NCBI RefSeq assembly: GCF_001677275.1
Contig: NZ_CP016177.1
Span: forward strand, 2,418,001-2,482,000
DNA: 64,000 nt
Direction: 5' to 3'
Source: Vibrio breoganii
GTDB lineage: Bacteria > Pseudomonadota > Gammaproteobacteria > Enterobacterales > Vibrionaceae
The notes under the pieces were generated by a model. The model had not been told where the DNA came from. It was given only the letters and a program-made list of their open reading frames with translations, and searched no databases. Each line of letters begins with the position of its first letter. Position 1 is the stretch's first letter. Below are positions 27,644 to 38,201 of the stretch, one piece after another. The position numbers and the translations under genes were made by a program.

Positions 27644-28714
27644 TTAAAGCTTACGCCTCAACAACATAATGGCTACCAGCATAAAGGCGACGCTCGGAGC
27701 TAGGGCTCCCCACATTGGCGGGATTTGATAAACAACACTCAAGGGTCCAAAAAACTCTGACGAGATATAGAAAGAGAATCCCGCAATAACCCCAGAAAGT
27801 ATCCTTGCCCCCATAGTCACACTACGCAGCGGACCAAATACAAAGGACAGCGCCAACATCATCATTACCGCAATGGATAAGGGCTGAGTTATCTTCCGCC
27901 AGAAGGCCAGTTCATATCGAGAGGCATCCTGCTCTGAGTCTTTAAGGTAGGTGACATAACTGTACAGCCCCGATAAAGATAGCTCTTCAGGCTTAACCGT
28001 TACAATCTCAAGTCTTTCTGGCGCTAGCGTGCTCTGCCACTCCAGCTTACTTTGCTTGCTTTTATCAATCTCTGTTTCGTTGGTATACAAGGTTGTAGTG
28101 ACATTATTCAAGGTCCAAATATTGTCACCCTTGTAGTCCGCACTTTTCGCAAACAGGCTGCGCATCAGGTCTTTGTTTTCGTCATACTCCCAAATGTTTA
28201 TGGCAGTTAACTCTTCGCCATTCACTCGACCAATATAGATAAAGTCGTTGGCATCTTTAGCCCAAACACCTGCTCGTGTTGATACCATTTGGCCACCAGA
28301 GACTGAGATTAATCTCAAGTCACGCGCCATTTTCTGCGCTTGCGGAGCACCCCACTCACCTAACAGCATGACCATCATCATTAGCGGCAGTGCTGTTTTC
28401 AGCACTGACATGCCGATGTTAACTTTGGAGTAACCCGAAGCCTGCATTACCGTTAACTCTGAGCTTGTTGCCAAGGTTCCCAACGCAATCAATGCGCCTA
28501 GTAAGGCTGCCATAGGGAAGAACAGTTCGATATCGCGTGGCACACTCAACAATACAAAGTAAAGTGCATGCAACAAGTCATAAGTACCACGTCCAACTTT
28601 ACGCAATTGTTCAACGTATTTGATGATGCCTGACAAACCCACCAAGGTAACCAAACAGATAGTGGTGGTACCGATAATGGTTCTGCCAATGTATAAATCT
28701 AGAATCTTAAACAT
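27644..28714 (-). CDS. lptG: LPS export ABC transporter permease LptG
   Basis: A 356-aa protein of the YjgP/YjgQ family with six membrane segments: three N-terminal, a large periplasmic beta-jellyroll (about 120-255), and three C-terminal. With LptF and the ATPase LptB it extracts lipopolysaccharide from the inner membrane and hands it to LptC and LptA. Its ATG directly follows the lptF stop (TAGATG), implying translational coupling. lptB, lptC and lptA are about 21 kb away in this window, the usual gammaproteobacterial split. Confidence 0.96.
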   Translation of the reverse strand: MFKILDLYIGRTIIGTTTICLVTLVGLSGIIKYVEQLRKVGRGTYDLLHALYFVLLSVPRDIELFFPMAALLGALIALGTLATSSELTVMQASGYSKVNIGMSVLKTALPLMMMVMLLGEWGAPQAQKMARDLRLISVSGGQMVSTRAGVWAKDANDFIYIGRVNGEELTAINIWEYDENKDLMRSLFAKSADYKGDNIWTLNNVTTTLYTNETEIDKSKQSKLEWQSTLAPERLEIVTVKPEELSLSGLYSYVTYLKDSEQDASRYELAFWRKITQPLSIAVMMMLALSFVFGPLRSVTMGARILSGVIAGFSFYISSEFFGPLSVVYQIPPMWGALAPSVAFMLVAIMLLRRKL

Positions 28715-29815
28715 CTAGGCAGCCCTCTTTTGGCGAATCTTATCTTTCCAGCGTCGTACCGGTAAACTATCCATTGAATTAAGCGCTAACCCCACTACCA
28801 ATAAACCAATATTCATCGGCCACATCCCTAGTACTTCGGAGATTTTTCCATCTTCAATCGCCGACTTTGCCGCACTAATAGACATAAAGTACGCCAAATA
28901 AAACAGAATAGCGGGTCCCATTTTAGCAAAGCGACCTTGTCGAGGGTTTACCGCAGAAAGCGGGATAACCACAAGGGTGAGCAGCGGAATACAAATAATC
29001 AAACTGAGACGCCAATGAAGCTCAGCCTTTGCTCGCTTATCCGGATTGTTCCACAGTTGAATCGTTGGTAGCGCCTCAAAGTCTCGCCCCTTAGGCTTGA
29101 CCTCACGCTGACCGATTAACGCATCGTACTCATCAAAATCCGTTCTCATATAGTCAAGCTGAGTGGGTATCCCCTCCCAGCGCGTACCATTGAACAACGT
29201 TAAGATCTGGCGACCGTCAGACAACTCTTGCGCTAGCCCTGAATCTGCAAATGCAACGCTTGGGCGAATCGAACCTTCACCCACAGTTTGTGCAATAAAG
29301 ACGTTAGTCAGTCGTTTATCTTTCAACTCATCGATAAAGACTACAGCAGTGCCATCAGGCGTTCGCTGGAACTGACCTTTCTGCAATAGCTCAACGCTCG
29401 TGTCAGCAGCCAAATCCTCCATTATCTGTGCTTCTTTATCTTGAGCCCAAGGCGAGAAGTACAAAGAGTTAAACGCTGCCACACCAGAAGTAATAAGTGC
29501 CAGATACAAAGCCGCCTGAATCAAGAACTTGTTCCCGATCCCTGTTGCATTCATAACAGTTATCTCACTTTCAGCGTACAAGCGGCCAAAAGTAAGCAAA
29601 ATACCAATGTATAAACTCAGCGGTAGCATTAACAAGCCCATAGCGGGCATGTTTAAACCAACCACTGTCATGATAAGTCTGGCGGGAATATCGCCATTTG
29701 AGGCTTCGGCCAACACACTGATAAACCTTTGGCTTAAAAAGATTAAAAACAGTACGAAAAAGATGGCCAGCTGGCTCTTGATTGTCTCGCGGATCAAATA
29801 TCTAACAATAATCAC
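28715..29815 (-). CDS. lptF: LPS export ABC transporter permease LptF
   Basis: A 366-aa partner of LptG with the same layout: MIIVRYLIRETIKSQLAIF opens the first helix, a periplasmic jellyroll spans about 125-260, and three helices follow. The length equals E. coli LptF. It is first in the two-gene lptF-lptG operon and divergent from pepA, the conserved arrangement in Vibrio and enterobacteria. It is expected to be essential. Confidence 0.96.
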   Translation of the reverse strand: MIIVRYLIRETIKSQLAIFFVLFLIFLSQRFISVLAEASNGDIPARLIMTVVGLNMPAMGLLMLPLSLYIGILLTFGRLYAESEITVMNATGIGNKFLIQAALYLALITSGVAAFNSLYFSPWAQDKEAQIMEDLAADTSVELLQKGQFQRTPDGTAVVFIDELKDKRLTNVFIAQTVGEGSIRPSVAFADSGLAQELSDGRQILTLFNGTRWEGIPTQLDYMRTDFDEYDALIGQREVKPKGRDFEALPTIQLWNNPDKRAKAELHWRLSLIICIPLLTLVVIPLSAVNPRQGRFAKMGPAILFYLAYFMSISAAKSAIEDGKISEVLGMWPMNIGLLVVGLALNSMDSLPVRRWKDKIRQKRAA

Positions 29816-30034
29816 GCTAAAGTCCCTATAAGCTCGGATGCAAAACTTGTATTTTTACAGGAATCGCTATAATTTCTGATTGAACCTTTTATTTTTCAAT
29901 TTTTCTGACTAATCGATAATCAATTAACTTGCTTACGCTCATTGAGTAAACATAGCTCTTGACCAAGATTCAACAAGTTAAGCAGTTATTATCTAACATT
30001 TATTGTGGTTTGTCTTCAGGATGTAGGAGTAGGC

Positions 30035-31543
30035 ATGGAGTTCAGTGTAAAAAGTGGTAGCCCAGAGAAACAACGTAGCGCATGTATCGTTGTTGGGGTG
30101 TTCGAACCACGACGCCTTTCACCAGTTGCAGAACAACTGGATAAAATCAGTGATGGATACCTAAGTTCACTGCTACGCAGAGGCGATCTAGAGGGTAAAC
30201 CCGGCCAAATGCTGTTATTGCATCAAGTACCAGGTGTGTTGTCCGAACGTGTTCTGTTAGTAGGTTGTGGTAAAGAGCGTGAGCTTGGCGAGCGCCAGTA
30301 CAAAGAAATTATTCAAAAAACCATCAGCACGCTAAACGAAACAGGTTCAATGGAAGCAGTTTGTTTCCTGACTGAGCTTCACGTTAAGGGACGCGATACC
30401 TACTGGAAAGTACGCCAAGCAGTAGAAGCAACACATGATGGTCTTTACACTTTCGATCAGTTTAAGAGCAATAAGCCAGAGACACGTCGTCCACTGCGTA
30501 AGCTAGTGTTCAATGTGCCAACGCGCCGTGAACTCAATATCGGCGAGCGCGCGATTAGCCACGGTCTAGCAATAGCATCGGGTGTTGCCGCTTCTAAAGA
30601 CCTAGGCAATATGCCACCAAACGTGGCCAACCCAGCTTACCTAGCCTCACAAGCGCGCCGTCTAGCGGATGACTATGAAACGGTCACCACTAAGATTATT
30701 GGCGAGCAAGAGATGGAAAAACTGGGCATGACCTCTTACCTAGCGGTAGGTCGTGGCTCACACAACGAATCTATGATGTCAGTCATGGAGTATAAGGGTA
30801 ACCCTGAATCAACTGCTAAGCCTATCGTGCTTATTGGTAAAGGTTTGACCTTTGACTCTGGCGGTATCTCTCTTAAGCCGGGTGACGGCATGGATGAGAT
30901 GAAGTATGACATGTGTGGCGCGGCGAGTGTCTTCGGCACAATGAAGGCCCTTGCTCAGCTTAACCTACCCATCAATGTGGTAGGTGTACTTGCTGGCTGT
31001 GAAAACATGCCGGGAAGCAACGCATATCGTCCTGGTGACATCCTAACAACTATGTCAGGTCAAACAGTCGAGGTGCTAAACACCGATGCTGAGGGCCGCC
31101 TAGTATTATGTGATGCTCTAACGTATGCCGAGCGCTTTGAACCGGATTGCGTGGTTGATGTCGCAACCCTAACCGGTGCTTGCGTGATTGCCCTTGGCCA
31201 TCACATCAGTGGCGTTATCTCAAACCATAACCCGCTATCTCACGAACTCGTGAATGCATCAGAGCAATCGGGTGACCGTGCGTGGCGTTTACCTATGGCT
31301 GACGAGTACCAAGAGCAGATTGCTAGCCCGTTTGCAGATATGGCAAACATCGGTGGTCGCCCTGCCGGTACTATCACTGCGGGTTGTTTCCTTTCTCGCT
31401 TCACCAAGAAGTACAACTGGGCTCACCTGGATATCGCAGGTACCGCTTGGAAGTCTGGTCAAGCAAAAGGCTCAACGGGCCGCCCTGTATCACTATTGGT
31501 TCAGTTCCTACTAAACCGTAGCGGACAAGAAACCGAAGAGTAA
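30035..31543 (+). CDS. pepA: leucyl aminopeptidase (PepA)
   Basis: A 502-aa M17 zinc/manganese aminopeptidase. The ATG at 30035 is chosen for its TAGGAG ribosome site; the open frame reaches 30005. The C-terminal catalytic domain has the family signature [18 protein letters not shown] and metal-ligand segments ([21 protein letters not shown], read in two parts). The N-terminal domain gives hexamers and, in E. coli and V. cholerae relatives, DNA binding in carAB control and site-specific recombination. It is divergent from lptF and followed by holC and valS. Confidence 0.97.
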   Translation: MEFSVKSGSPEKQRSACIVVGVFEPRRLSPVAEQLDKISDGYLSSLLRRGDLEGKPGQMLLLHQVPGVLSERVLLVGCGKERELGERQYKEIIQKTISTLNETGSMEAVCFLTELHVKGRDTYWKVRQAVEATHDGLYTFDQFKSNKPETRRPLRKLVFNVPTRRELNIGERAISHGLAIASGVAASKDLGNMPPNVANPAYLASQARRLADDYETVTTKIIGEQEMEKLGMTSYLAVGRGSHNESMMSVMEYKGNPESTAKPIVLIGKGLTFDSGGISLKPGDGMDEMKYDMCGAASVFGTMKALAQLNLPINVVGVLAGCENMPGSNAYRPGDILTTMSGQTVEVLNTDAEGRLVLCDALTYAERFEPDCVVDVATLTGACVIALGHHISGVISNHNPLSHELVNASEQSGDRAWRLPMADEYQEQIASPFADMANIGGRPAGTITAGCFLSRFTKKYNWAHLDIAGTAWKSGQAKGSTGRPVSLLVQFLLNRSGQETEE

Positions 31544-31577
31544 TAGCCTCAATACTGTGTGCTAACCTAAATTAAGT

Positions 31578-31604
31578 AACGCCTCCTCCGGGAGGCGCTT
31601 TTTA
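31578..31604 (+). terminator. pepA terminator
   Basis: CGCCTCC (31580-31586), a TCCG loop, GGAGGCG and CTTTTTA, lying just upstream of holC. Confidence 0.88.
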
Positions 31605-31616
31605 TTGAGAAAGAGC

Positions 31617-32072
31617 ATGTCTATAGCCACCTTCTACTTGATTGAACCCAACAGTGTTGCCGACTCAGAGCAAGGCTTTCGTGATTATGTCTGCTACCTA
31701 GTGAGACACTTTACCAAGCAAGGAGCACGCATCTACCTGAATACCAAAGATAAACAACATTCAGACATCTGGGATGACTATCTATTTCAGCTTGATGGTG
31801 CAGACTTTATTGCCCACAACCTAACCGGAGAAGGTCCCCGGCAAGGTACTCCAGTCGAGATTGGCAGTGGTTCAACTCAACTTAATCGCAGCCGTAATAT
31901 TGTCATTAATCTGGCTGAAGATAATACAAACTTTGCGGGAATAGTGTCTCAAGTGGTAGACTTCGTGCCTTGCGATGAAAAAGCGAAGCATATCGCCCGA
32001 GAAAGGTATAAAATTTACCGTCAGGCTGGCTATCAAATGCAGACGATATCCATTGCAGAACTGAACAAATAG
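31617..32072 (+). CDS. holC: DNA polymerase III chi subunit
   Basis: A 151-aa protein starting at 31617 (MSIATFYLIEP) behind GAGAAAGAG. Family features are the N-terminal ATFYLI strand, HFTKQGARIYLNTKD and the final segment with YRQAGYQMQTI. Chi links the clamp loader, through psi, to single-strand binding protein at the replication fork. The pepA-holC-valS order is the standard gammaproteobacterial one. Confidence 0.94.
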   Translation: MSIATFYLIEPNSVADSEQGFRDYVCYLVRHFTKQGARIYLNTKDKQHSDIWDDYLFQLDGADFIAHNLTGEGPRQGTPVEIGSGSTQLNRSRNIVINLAEDNTNFAGIVSQVVDFVPCDEKAKHIARERYKIYRQAGYQMQTISIAELNK

Positions 32073-32167
32073 ACCAAACTTCATAGCTAAAGCATTTATC
32101 AACTGGCGGTTGATAAACCCTTAATTTATGCAGTTTGCCATCAACCAATTATCCATGTAAGAGCATT

Positions 32168-35029
32168 ATGGAAAAGACATATAACCCACAATCTATCGAA
32201 CAAGATCTGTATCAGACTTGGGAAGAAAAAGGCTACTTCAAGCCACACGGTGACACCTCGAAAGAATCATACTCAATCATGATCCCACCGCCGAATGTCA
32301 CAGGTAGCTTGCACATGGGTCATGCATTCCAAGACACCATCATGGATACGCTAATCCGTGCTGAGCGAATGAAGGGCAAAAACACCCTTTGGCAAGTGGG
32401 TACCGACCACGCAGGTATTGCCACTCAAATGGTTGTTGAGCGCAAGATTGCGGCAGAAGAAAACAAGACTAAACACGACTATGGTCGTGAAGCTTTCATT
32501 GACAAGATCTGGGAATGGAAAGCGGAATCTGGCGGTACCATCACCAAGCAGCTTCGTCGCCTTGGCGCTTCTGTAGACTGGGATCGTGAGCGATTCACTA
32601 TGGATGACGGCCTATCAGCGGCAACTCAAGAAGTCTTCGTTCGTCTATACGAAGACGACCTTATCTACCGTGGTAAGCGCCTAGTTAACTGGGATCCAAA
32701 ACTGCACACTGCAATTTCAGATCTTGAAGTTGAGAACAAAGACAAAAAAGGCTTCATGTGGCACTTCCGCTACCCGCTAGCAAATGGTGCTATGACGGCA
32801 GACGGTAAAGACTACATCGTTGTTGCGACCACTCGTCCAGAAACCATGCTGGGTGATACTGGTGTTGCTGTAAACCCGGAAGATCCTCGTTATAAAGATC
32901 TTATTGGTCAGCACATTGAACTGCCAATCGTAGGTCGTCTAATTCCAATCGTAGGCGATGAGCATGCGGACATGGAAAAAGGCACTGGTTGTGTGAAAAT
33001 CACTCCTGCTCACGACTTTAACGATTATGAAGTTGGCAAGCGCAACAGCCTTCCAATGATCAACATCCTAACGTTCAACGCTGATATTCGTGATGCTGCT
33101 GAAGTATTCAATACCAACGGTGAAGAAAGTGATGAATACAGCACTGACCTTCCTGCTAAATACCATGGCATGGAGCGTTTCGCTGCTCGTAAGGCTATCG
33201 TTGCTGAATTTGAAGAGCTTGGCCTTCTTGATGAGATCAAAGATCACGACCTAACCGTTCCTTACGGTGACCGTGGTGGTGTGGTTATTGAACCAATGCT
33301 AACGGACCAATGGTACGTACGCACCGCTCCTCTAGCGGAACCAGCTGTAAAAGCGGTTGAAGACGGTCAGATTCAATTTGTACCTAAGCAGTATGAAAAC
33401 ATGTACTTTGCGTGGATGCGTGATGTACAAGACTGGTGTATCTCTCGTCAACTTTGGTGGGGCCATAGAATCCCAGCATGGTACGACAATGACGGCAAAG
33501 TCTACGTAGGTCGCACTGAAGAAGAAGTTCGCGAGAAGAACAACCTAGCGCCAGTTGTAGTACTGCGCCAAGACGATGACGTTCTCGATACCTGGTTCTC
33601 TTCTGCACTTTGGACATTCGGCACGCAAGGCTGGCCTGAAGATACTGATGCACTGAAAACATTCCACCCATCTGAAGTTCTAGTATCAGGCTTTGATATT
33701 ATCTTCTTCTGGGTTGCTCGTATGATCATGATGACCATGCACTTCGTGAAAGACGAAGACGGCAAACCTCAAGTACCGTTCAAAACCGTGTACATGACGG
33801 GTCTTATCCGTGATGAAAACGGCGACAAGATGTCTAAGTCGAAGGGTAACGTACTTGACCCTATCGATATGATTGATGGTATTGGCCTTGAAGAGCTGGT
33901 TGAAAAGCGTTGTGGCAACATGATGCAGCCACAACTAGCGAAGAAGATCGAAAAGAACACTCGTAAGACCTTCGAAGACGGCATTGAACCTTACGGTACT
34001 GATGCACTGCGCTTTACTCTAGCAGCAATGGCCTCAACGGGTCGTGACATCAACTGGGACATGAAGCGCCTAGAGGGTTACCGTAACTTCTGTAACAAGC
34101 TGTGGAACGCAAGTCGCTATGTTCTCATGAACACAGAAGACCAAGATTGCGGCTTTGCACCAGATGCAGAACTAGAGTACTCAATCGCTGACAAGTGGAT
34201 TGAATCTCAGTTTGAACTTACTGCGAAAGAGTTTAACGCTCACCTAGACAACTACCGTTTAGACATGGCTGCGAACACGCTTTATGAGTTCATCTGGAAC
34301 CAATTCTGTGACTGGTACCTAGAGCTAACTAAACCTGTTCTTTGGAAGGGTACAGAAACTCAGCAGCGCGCAACACGTCGCACTCTGATCACGGTTCTTG
34401 AGAAGACTCTGCGTCTTGCTCACCCTGTTCTTCCTTACATCACAGAAACAATCTGGCAGAGCGTGAAGCCACTTGTTGACGGTGTAGAGGGCGATACCAT
34501 TATGACTCAAGCTCTGCCTCAGTATGACGCAGCTAACTTCAACCAAGAAGCGCTTGATGATATTGAATGGGTTAAAGCCTTCATTACTAGCATCCGTAAC
34601 CTGCGTGCAGAATACGACATTGCTCCAAGCAAGCCACTAGACGTAATGCTGAAAGCCTCTGATGCAAGCGACGTAACTCGCCTAGAAGCAAACAAGGCCG
34701 TACTTATGTCTCTAGCCAAGCTTGAGAACATCACGGTTCTAGAAGATGGCGCTGAGACTCCTGCATGTGCAACTTCTCTAGTTGGCAAGTCTGAGCTAAT
34801 GATCCCAATGGCAGGTTTGATTGACAAAGACGCTGAACTTAACCGTCTAGCGGGCGAAATCAAGAAGACTGAAGGCGAGATCAAGCGCATCGAAGGCAAG
34901 CTAAACAACCAAGGCTTCGTTGCGAAAGCACCTGAAGCGGTTGTTGCTAAAGAGCGAGAGAAGCTTGATGGTTACAAAGATACACTGACTAAACTCGCTG
35001 AGCAGCAAGCGACCATCGCTGCGCTGTAA
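32168..35029 (+). CDS. valS: valyl-tRNA synthetase
   Basis: A 953-aa class I synthetase. The ATG at 32168 ([15 protein letters not shown]) has AAGAG upstream. The HIGH-type motif is in [14 protein letters not shown] (about residues 42-55) and the KMSKS motif in [10 protein letters not shown] (about 555-564). Between them lies the CP1 editing domain that removes threonine. The anticodon-binding domain and a C-terminal coiled coil (about 885-953) follow, as is typical of ValRS. A terminator and then an unusual 135-bp repeat array follow it. Confidence 0.98.
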   Translation: MEKTYNPQSIEQDLYQTWEEKGYFKPHGDTSKESYSIMIPPPNVTGSLHMGHAFQDTIMDTLIRAERMKGKNTLWQVGTDHAGIATQMVVERKIAAEENKTKHDYGREAFIDKIWEWKAESGGTITKQLRRLGASVDWDRERFTMDDGLSAATQEVFVRLYEDDLIYRGKRLVNWDPKLHTAISDLEVENKDKKGFMWHFRYPLANGAMTADGKDYIVVATTRPETMLGDTGVAVNPEDPRYKDLIGQHIELPIVGRLIPIVGDEHADMEKGTGCVKITPAHDFNDYEVGKRNSLPMINILTFNADIRDAAEVFNTNGEESDEYSTDLPAKYHGMERFAARKAIVAEFEELGLLDEIKDHDLTVPYGDRGGVVIEPMLTDQWYVRTAPLAEPAVKAVEDGQIQFVPKQYENMYFAWMRDVQDWCISRQLWWGHRIPAWYDNDGKVYVGRTEEEVREKNNLAPVVVLRQDDDVLDTWFSSALWTFGTQGWPEDTDALKTFHPSEVLVSGFDIIFFWVARMIMMTMHFVKDEDGKPQVPFKTVYMTGLIRDENGDKMSKSKGNVLDPIDMIDGIGLEELVEKRCGNMMQPQLAKKIEKNTRKTFEDGIEPYGTDALRFTLAAMASTGRDINWDMKRLEGYRNFCNKLWNASRYVLMNTEDQDCGFAPDAELEYSIADKWIESQFELTAKEFNAHLDNYRLDMAANTLYEFIWNQFCDWYLELTKPVLWKGTETQQRATRRTLITVLEKTLRLAHPVLPYITETIWQSVKPLVDGVEGDTIMTQALPQYDAANFNQEALDDIEWVKAFITSIRNLRAEYDIAPSKPLDVMLKASDASDVTRLEANKAVLMSLAKLENITVLEDGAETPACATSLVGKSELMIPMAGLIDKDAELNRLAGEIKKTEGEIKRIEGKLNNQGFVAKAPEAVVAKEREKLDGYKDTLTKLAEQQATIAAL

Positions 35030-35047
35030 TAGTAAGTATTTGAATAG

Positions 35048-35077
35048 AAAGGGTTGACGAGAGTCAGCCCTTTTTTG
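35048..35077 (+). terminator. valS terminator
   Basis: AAAGGGTTGAC, a GAGA loop and GTCAGCCCTTTTTT, with one G:U pair. Confidence 0.9.
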
Positions 35078-35139
35078 TGTCTGCTGTTCCTTATTGTTGC
35101 CGGTATCGAGTGTAGAGTGAGTCATTTGTCTAAAGAAGC

Positions 35140-35725
35140 TTTCGTGCTTTCTAAGGTTCTGGATCAAGTCCAGAATGACGGGATCGCACAACTGAACTCG
35201 TACACTATTCCCAATCTCACCAGCATCGTCATTCCGGCCAACGAGCCGGAATCTTGGGTTGCACGGAGTAAGTCCTTCGTACTCACCAAGGTTCTGGATC
35301 AAGTCCAGAATGACGGGTTCACATAACTGAATTTATAAACTTTCCCCAACCTCACCAGAATCGTCATTCCGGCCAACGAGCCGGAATCTTGGGGCGCACA
35401 GAGTAAGTCTTTCGTACTCACCAAGTTTCTGGATCAAGTCCAGAATGACGGGATAACACAACTGGATTCATACCCCCCCCTCAATCTCACCAGAGTCGTC
35501 ATTCCGGCCAATGAGCCGGAATCTTGGGTCGCACAGCGTAAGTCCTTCGCACTCACCAAGGTTCTGGTTCAAGTCCAGAATGAGGGGATCGCACAACTGA
35601 ACTCATACACTATTCCCAACCTCACCAGAATCGTCATTCCGGCCAACGAGCCGGAATCTTGGGTCGGACAGAATAAGTCCTTCGTACTGACTAAGGTTCT
35701 GGATTAAGTCCAAAATGACGGGCTA
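35140..35725. repeat. 135-bp tandem array of inverted REP palindromes (REPIN-like)
   Basis: The period is exactly 135 bp. Palindrome A (TTCTGGA-TCAAG-TCCAGAA) starts at 35157, 35292, 35427, 35562 and 35697. Palindrome B (ATTCCGGC-CAACGA-GCCGGAAT) starts at 35231, 35366, 35501 and 35636. A read on the minus strand and B read on the plus strand both begin CGTCATTC, so each A-B pair is two REPs in inverted orientation, the REPIN layout. Copies differ by scattered substitutions only. No protein is supported here, although frames stay open across the repeats. Confidence 0.93.
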
Positions 35726-35781
35726 AATACCTTCATCGTTTTTCCCTATCAAACTAATCATAAAATAACCATTGAACAAAT

Positions 35782-35800
35782 GAGAATAATTATCAATACT
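35782..35800. promoter_or_regulatory. candidate Fur box upstream of DUF2061 gene
   Basis: GAGAATAATTATCAATACT matches the 19-bp Fur consensus at 13 positions by eye and lies 34 bp before the DUF2061 start. Confidence 0.55.
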
Positions 35801-35834
35801 ATTTTTAACAAGGAAAAACACTATAGGCTCAACA

Positions 35835-36218
35835 ATGAAAAAGACACTTAGCTTTGCAGTATTACACTTCTCAATTGCGTTCACCGTAGCTTACGTTCTT
35901 ACGGGTGATGTGATCCTAGGTAGTCTAATTGCAATGATTGAGCCTAGCGTTAACACTGTGGCATTTTACTTTCATGAAAAAGTTTGGAACTCAGTGCCTT
36001 ACCTAAAAGCGAAGCAGGCGTTCTCACAGATTAAAACCACCAGCTTTGCCATTGTTCATTTTAGTGTTGCGTTTACTGTGGTGTACCTAATCTCTGGAGA
36101 TGCTTTAGCGGGTGGTTTGTTGGCTTTAGTCGAACCTACTATTAATACTGGAGCTTACTACTTTCATGAACGTGTATGGCGTAAATACTTCACTCAGCCA
36201 ACACTTAGCCACGCTTAA
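35835..36218 (+). CDS. duplicated DUF2061 membrane protein
   Basis: A 127-aa protein made of two similar halves (about residues 1-50 and 68-116). Each has the DUF2061 pattern: TLSFAVLHFSIAFTVAYVLTGD then IEPSVNTVAFYFHEKVW in the first, and the matching SFAIVHFSVAFTVVYLISGD then VEPTINTGAYYFHERVW in the second. Each half has two hydrophobic segments, so a small four-helix membrane protein is likely. Most family members have one repeat. The function is unknown. The Fur-like box just upstream suggests iron control, which is an inference. It has its own terminator. Confidence 0.88.
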   Translation: MKKTLSFAVLHFSIAFTVAYVLTGDVILGSLIAMIEPSVNTVAFYFHEKVWNSVPYLKAKQAFSQIKTTSFAIVHFSVAFTVVYLISGDALAGGLLALVEPTINTGAYYFHERVWRKYFTQPTLSHA

Positions 36219-36248
36219 TAGCAACTAGAAGTACTTTCCTATAGACAC

Positions 36249-36277
36249 AAAAAAGCTCGCTAAATAGCGAGCTTTTT
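36249..36277. terminator. bidirectional terminator, DUF2061 gene / rraB
   Basis: AAAAGCTCGCT, an AAAT loop, and AGCGAGCTTTTT; A- and T-runs suit both convergent genes. Confidence 0.92.
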
Positions 36278-36299
36278 CAATTAGAAAAACAAATAACGA

Positions 36300-36716
36300 T
36301 TACTCGTCTTCATCATCTTCTTCGTCATAAACAAGTGCGTCTTCGCCCTCGTAGTATGTGCCCCAGCCGTCATAAATAATGTCGTATTTTTCAGCTAGGT
36401 TAATCAGCTTCTCAACTTGCTGATCGATCAGCTCAGGGTCTAAAGTACAAGTCATTGTAGCATCACAGCACAATAGCTTTTTGCCATCTTCGTCTTCAGT
36501 TTCTTCTGCTTCTAGAACCTCAAAACCCATCTTGAAGGCTTCAACAACCGCTTTTTCTAAAGTCTCAAAGTCTTCAGCAAAAAGATGATGTTCAATTTCA
36601 TACAAAGCATCAGGTTCACTACCGTCTTCAAGCAAAGCGGCGATAATGTCGCGCGTCTCTTCTTTCTGAAATTCGATAAGTTCTTCGACTGATAGATACT
36701 CTTCCACTTGTGACAT
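36300..36716 (-). CDS. rraB: ribonuclease E inhibitor RraB
   Basis: A 138-aa acidic protein of the RraB family. It binds RNase E and changes the set of mRNAs the degradosome cuts. The N-terminal [21 protein letters not shown], the central [15 protein letters not shown] and the very acidic end (YDEEDDEDE) all fit. Its start has GGGAGC upstream, and it is divergent from arcA. Confidence 0.93.
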   Translation of the reverse strand: MSQVEEYLSVEELIEFQKEETRDIIAALLEDGSEPDALYEIEHHLFAEDFETLEKAVVEAFKMGFEVLEAEETEDEDGKKLLCCDATMTCTLDPELIDQQVEKLINLAEKYDIIYDGWGTYYEGEDALVYDEEDDEDE

Positions 36717-36811
36717 GGGTGTGCTCCCGAACAGGTAAAAATAATAGATTTATATACCGACGAAATATGGCACGGTTCGACACGAAATACCATATCTAGG
36801 CTCGATCTAGG

Positions 36812-36834
36812 GGGAGATTTCTCAATTATCTCCC
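36812..36834 (+). other. hairpin upstream of arcA
   Basis: GGGAGAT and ATCTCCC form a 7-bp stem about 75 bp before the arcA start. Without a good T-run its role (leader structure or operator) is unclear. Confidence 0.4.
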
Positions 36835-36909
36835 TTGCTTACCTCTGTAACTTGCAACTTCACTCCATCCTTGTCATAAAGGGTGGGTCATAATGAGAAA
36901 GGATGCATA

Positions 36910-38130
36910 ATGAGTAAGCTGTACGTCGGTTCAGAAGTGGGACAACTGCGCCGTGTTTTACTTAATCGCCCAGAAAGGGCACTCACCCACTTAACACCGT
37001 CAAACTGCCAGGATTTACTGTTCGACGATGTACTGGCGGTGGAAGCCGCTGGTGAAGAACATGATGTTTTTGCCCAGGCACTGCGTGACCAAGATGTCGA
37101 TGTACTCCTGCTGCACGATCTTCTAGCCGAAACACTCGCGATTCCCGAAGCCAAGCAATGGCTACTGCAAAATCAAATCTCAGATTATCGATACGGCCCC
37201 ACTTTTGCCAATGAGCTCCGTGAGCACCTAGCAGAAATGGACAACGATCATCTCGCCACCGTACTCACTGGTGGTCTTGCCTATTCAGAGCTGTCCATAA
37301 CTTCGACGTCAATACTGCCGAAGATGCACAAGGCACTGGATTTTGTTATTGACCCACTGCCCAACCATTTATTCACTCGCGATACCTCCTGTTGGATCTA
37401 TGGCGGTGTCTCGCTAAACCCAATGATGAAGAAGGCCAGAAAGAGAGAAACCAACCATCTTCGAGCTATTTATCGTTGGCACCCGACCTTCGCCAAGCAA
37501 AGTTTTGAAAACTATCTCGGAAATGAAAATGAGCACTACGACAACACCAATATCGAAGGCGGTGATGTACTAGTAATTGGCCGAGGTAGCGTGTTGATCG
37601 GTATGTCTGAACGCACGACTCCACAGGGTGTGGAAAACTTAGCCCATCGACTCTTTGAGACAGGACAAGCGACGCAGGTCATCGCATTGAGGTTACCTAA
37701 AACACGTTCATGCATGCACCTAGATACGGTAATGACCCAGCTAAATGTGGATACCTTTTCTATCTACCCAGAAGTCATTAATTCCTCTTTAGAGACTTGG
37801 GTTCTCACACCGTCAGATAAAGGCCGTGTGCACGCAGTTCAAGCTGACTCATACGCTAGCGCCATAAAAGATGCCCTTGGTTTACAAGAACTGAAGATAG
37901 TCACCACGGGAGGCAACAGCTATGAAGCAGAGCGCGAGCAATGGAATGATGCCAATAACGTTTTAACCGTGAAGCCTGGCGTAGTGATTGGTTACGAGCG
38001 CAATGTCTATACCAATGAAAAATACGAACAAGCCGGCATCAAGGTGATATCCATTCCTGGAAACGAACTCGGTAGAGGACGTGGTGGCGCTCGTTGTATG
38101 AGTTGCCCTATTGAAAGGGATGCGATCTAA
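36910..38130 (+). CDS. arcA: arginine deiminase
   Basis: A 406-aa enzyme that hydrolyses arginine to citrulline and ammonia. The start at 36910 ([18 protein letters not shown]) has AAAGGA upstream; an earlier in-frame start at 36883 is unlikely. The catalytic Cys396 is in ARCMSCPI, the His is in SCMHLDTVM, and the [13 protein letters not shown] and FTRDTSCWI blocks are intact. It is followed 71 bp later by argF. There is no arcB or arcC here, so citrulline would have to be handled by the argF product or exported. Confidence 0.97.
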   Translation: MSKLYVGSEVGQLRRVLLNRPERALTHLTPSNCQDLLFDDVLAVEAAGEEHDVFAQALRDQDVDVLLLHDLLAETLAIPEAKQWLLQNQISDYRYGPTFANELREHLAEMDNDHLATVLTGGLAYSELSITSTSILPKMHKALDFVIDPLPNHLFTRDTSCWIYGGVSLNPMMKKARKRETNHLRAIYRWHPTFAKQSFENYLGNENEHYDNTNIEGGDVLVIGRGSVLIGMSERTTPQGVENLAHRLFETGQATQVIALRLPKTRSCMHLDTVMTQLNVDTFSIYPEVINSSLETWVLTPSDKGRVHAVQADSYASAIKDALGLQELKIVTTGGNSYEAEREQWNDANNVLTVKPGVVIGYERNVYTNEKYEQAGIKVISIPGNELGRGRGGARCMSCPIERDAI

Positions 38131-38170
38131 GTGAATTTATATTTGATTTAAAAGAATTTATATGCAATAA
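38130..38170 (+). promoter_or_regulatory. paired ArgR boxes upstream of argF
   Basis: TGAATTTATATTTGA (38132) and AGAATTTATATGCAA (38153) each resemble the TGAAT-N4-ATTCA ARG box and start 21 bp apart, the spacing of two 18-bp boxes with a 3-bp gap bound by one ArgR hexamer. Confidence 0.7.
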
Positions 38171-38201
38171 ATCATAAATAACACCGAATGAGAGAACCCG
38201 T

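Noticed and set aside
28700-28730. Frameshift between lptG and lptF
   Set aside because: The two frames meet at TAGATG, a normal stop-start junction, and both proteins have full family length.
35054-35326. 90-aa open reading frame in the repeat region after valS
   Set aside because: It runs through the palindromic repeats, has no ribosome site and repeats its own peptide with the 135-bp period; it is a by-product of the array.
35140-35725. Possible CRISPR array
   Set aside because: The stretches between palindromes are conserved from copy to copy rather than unique, the period is 135 bp, and no cas genes are present.
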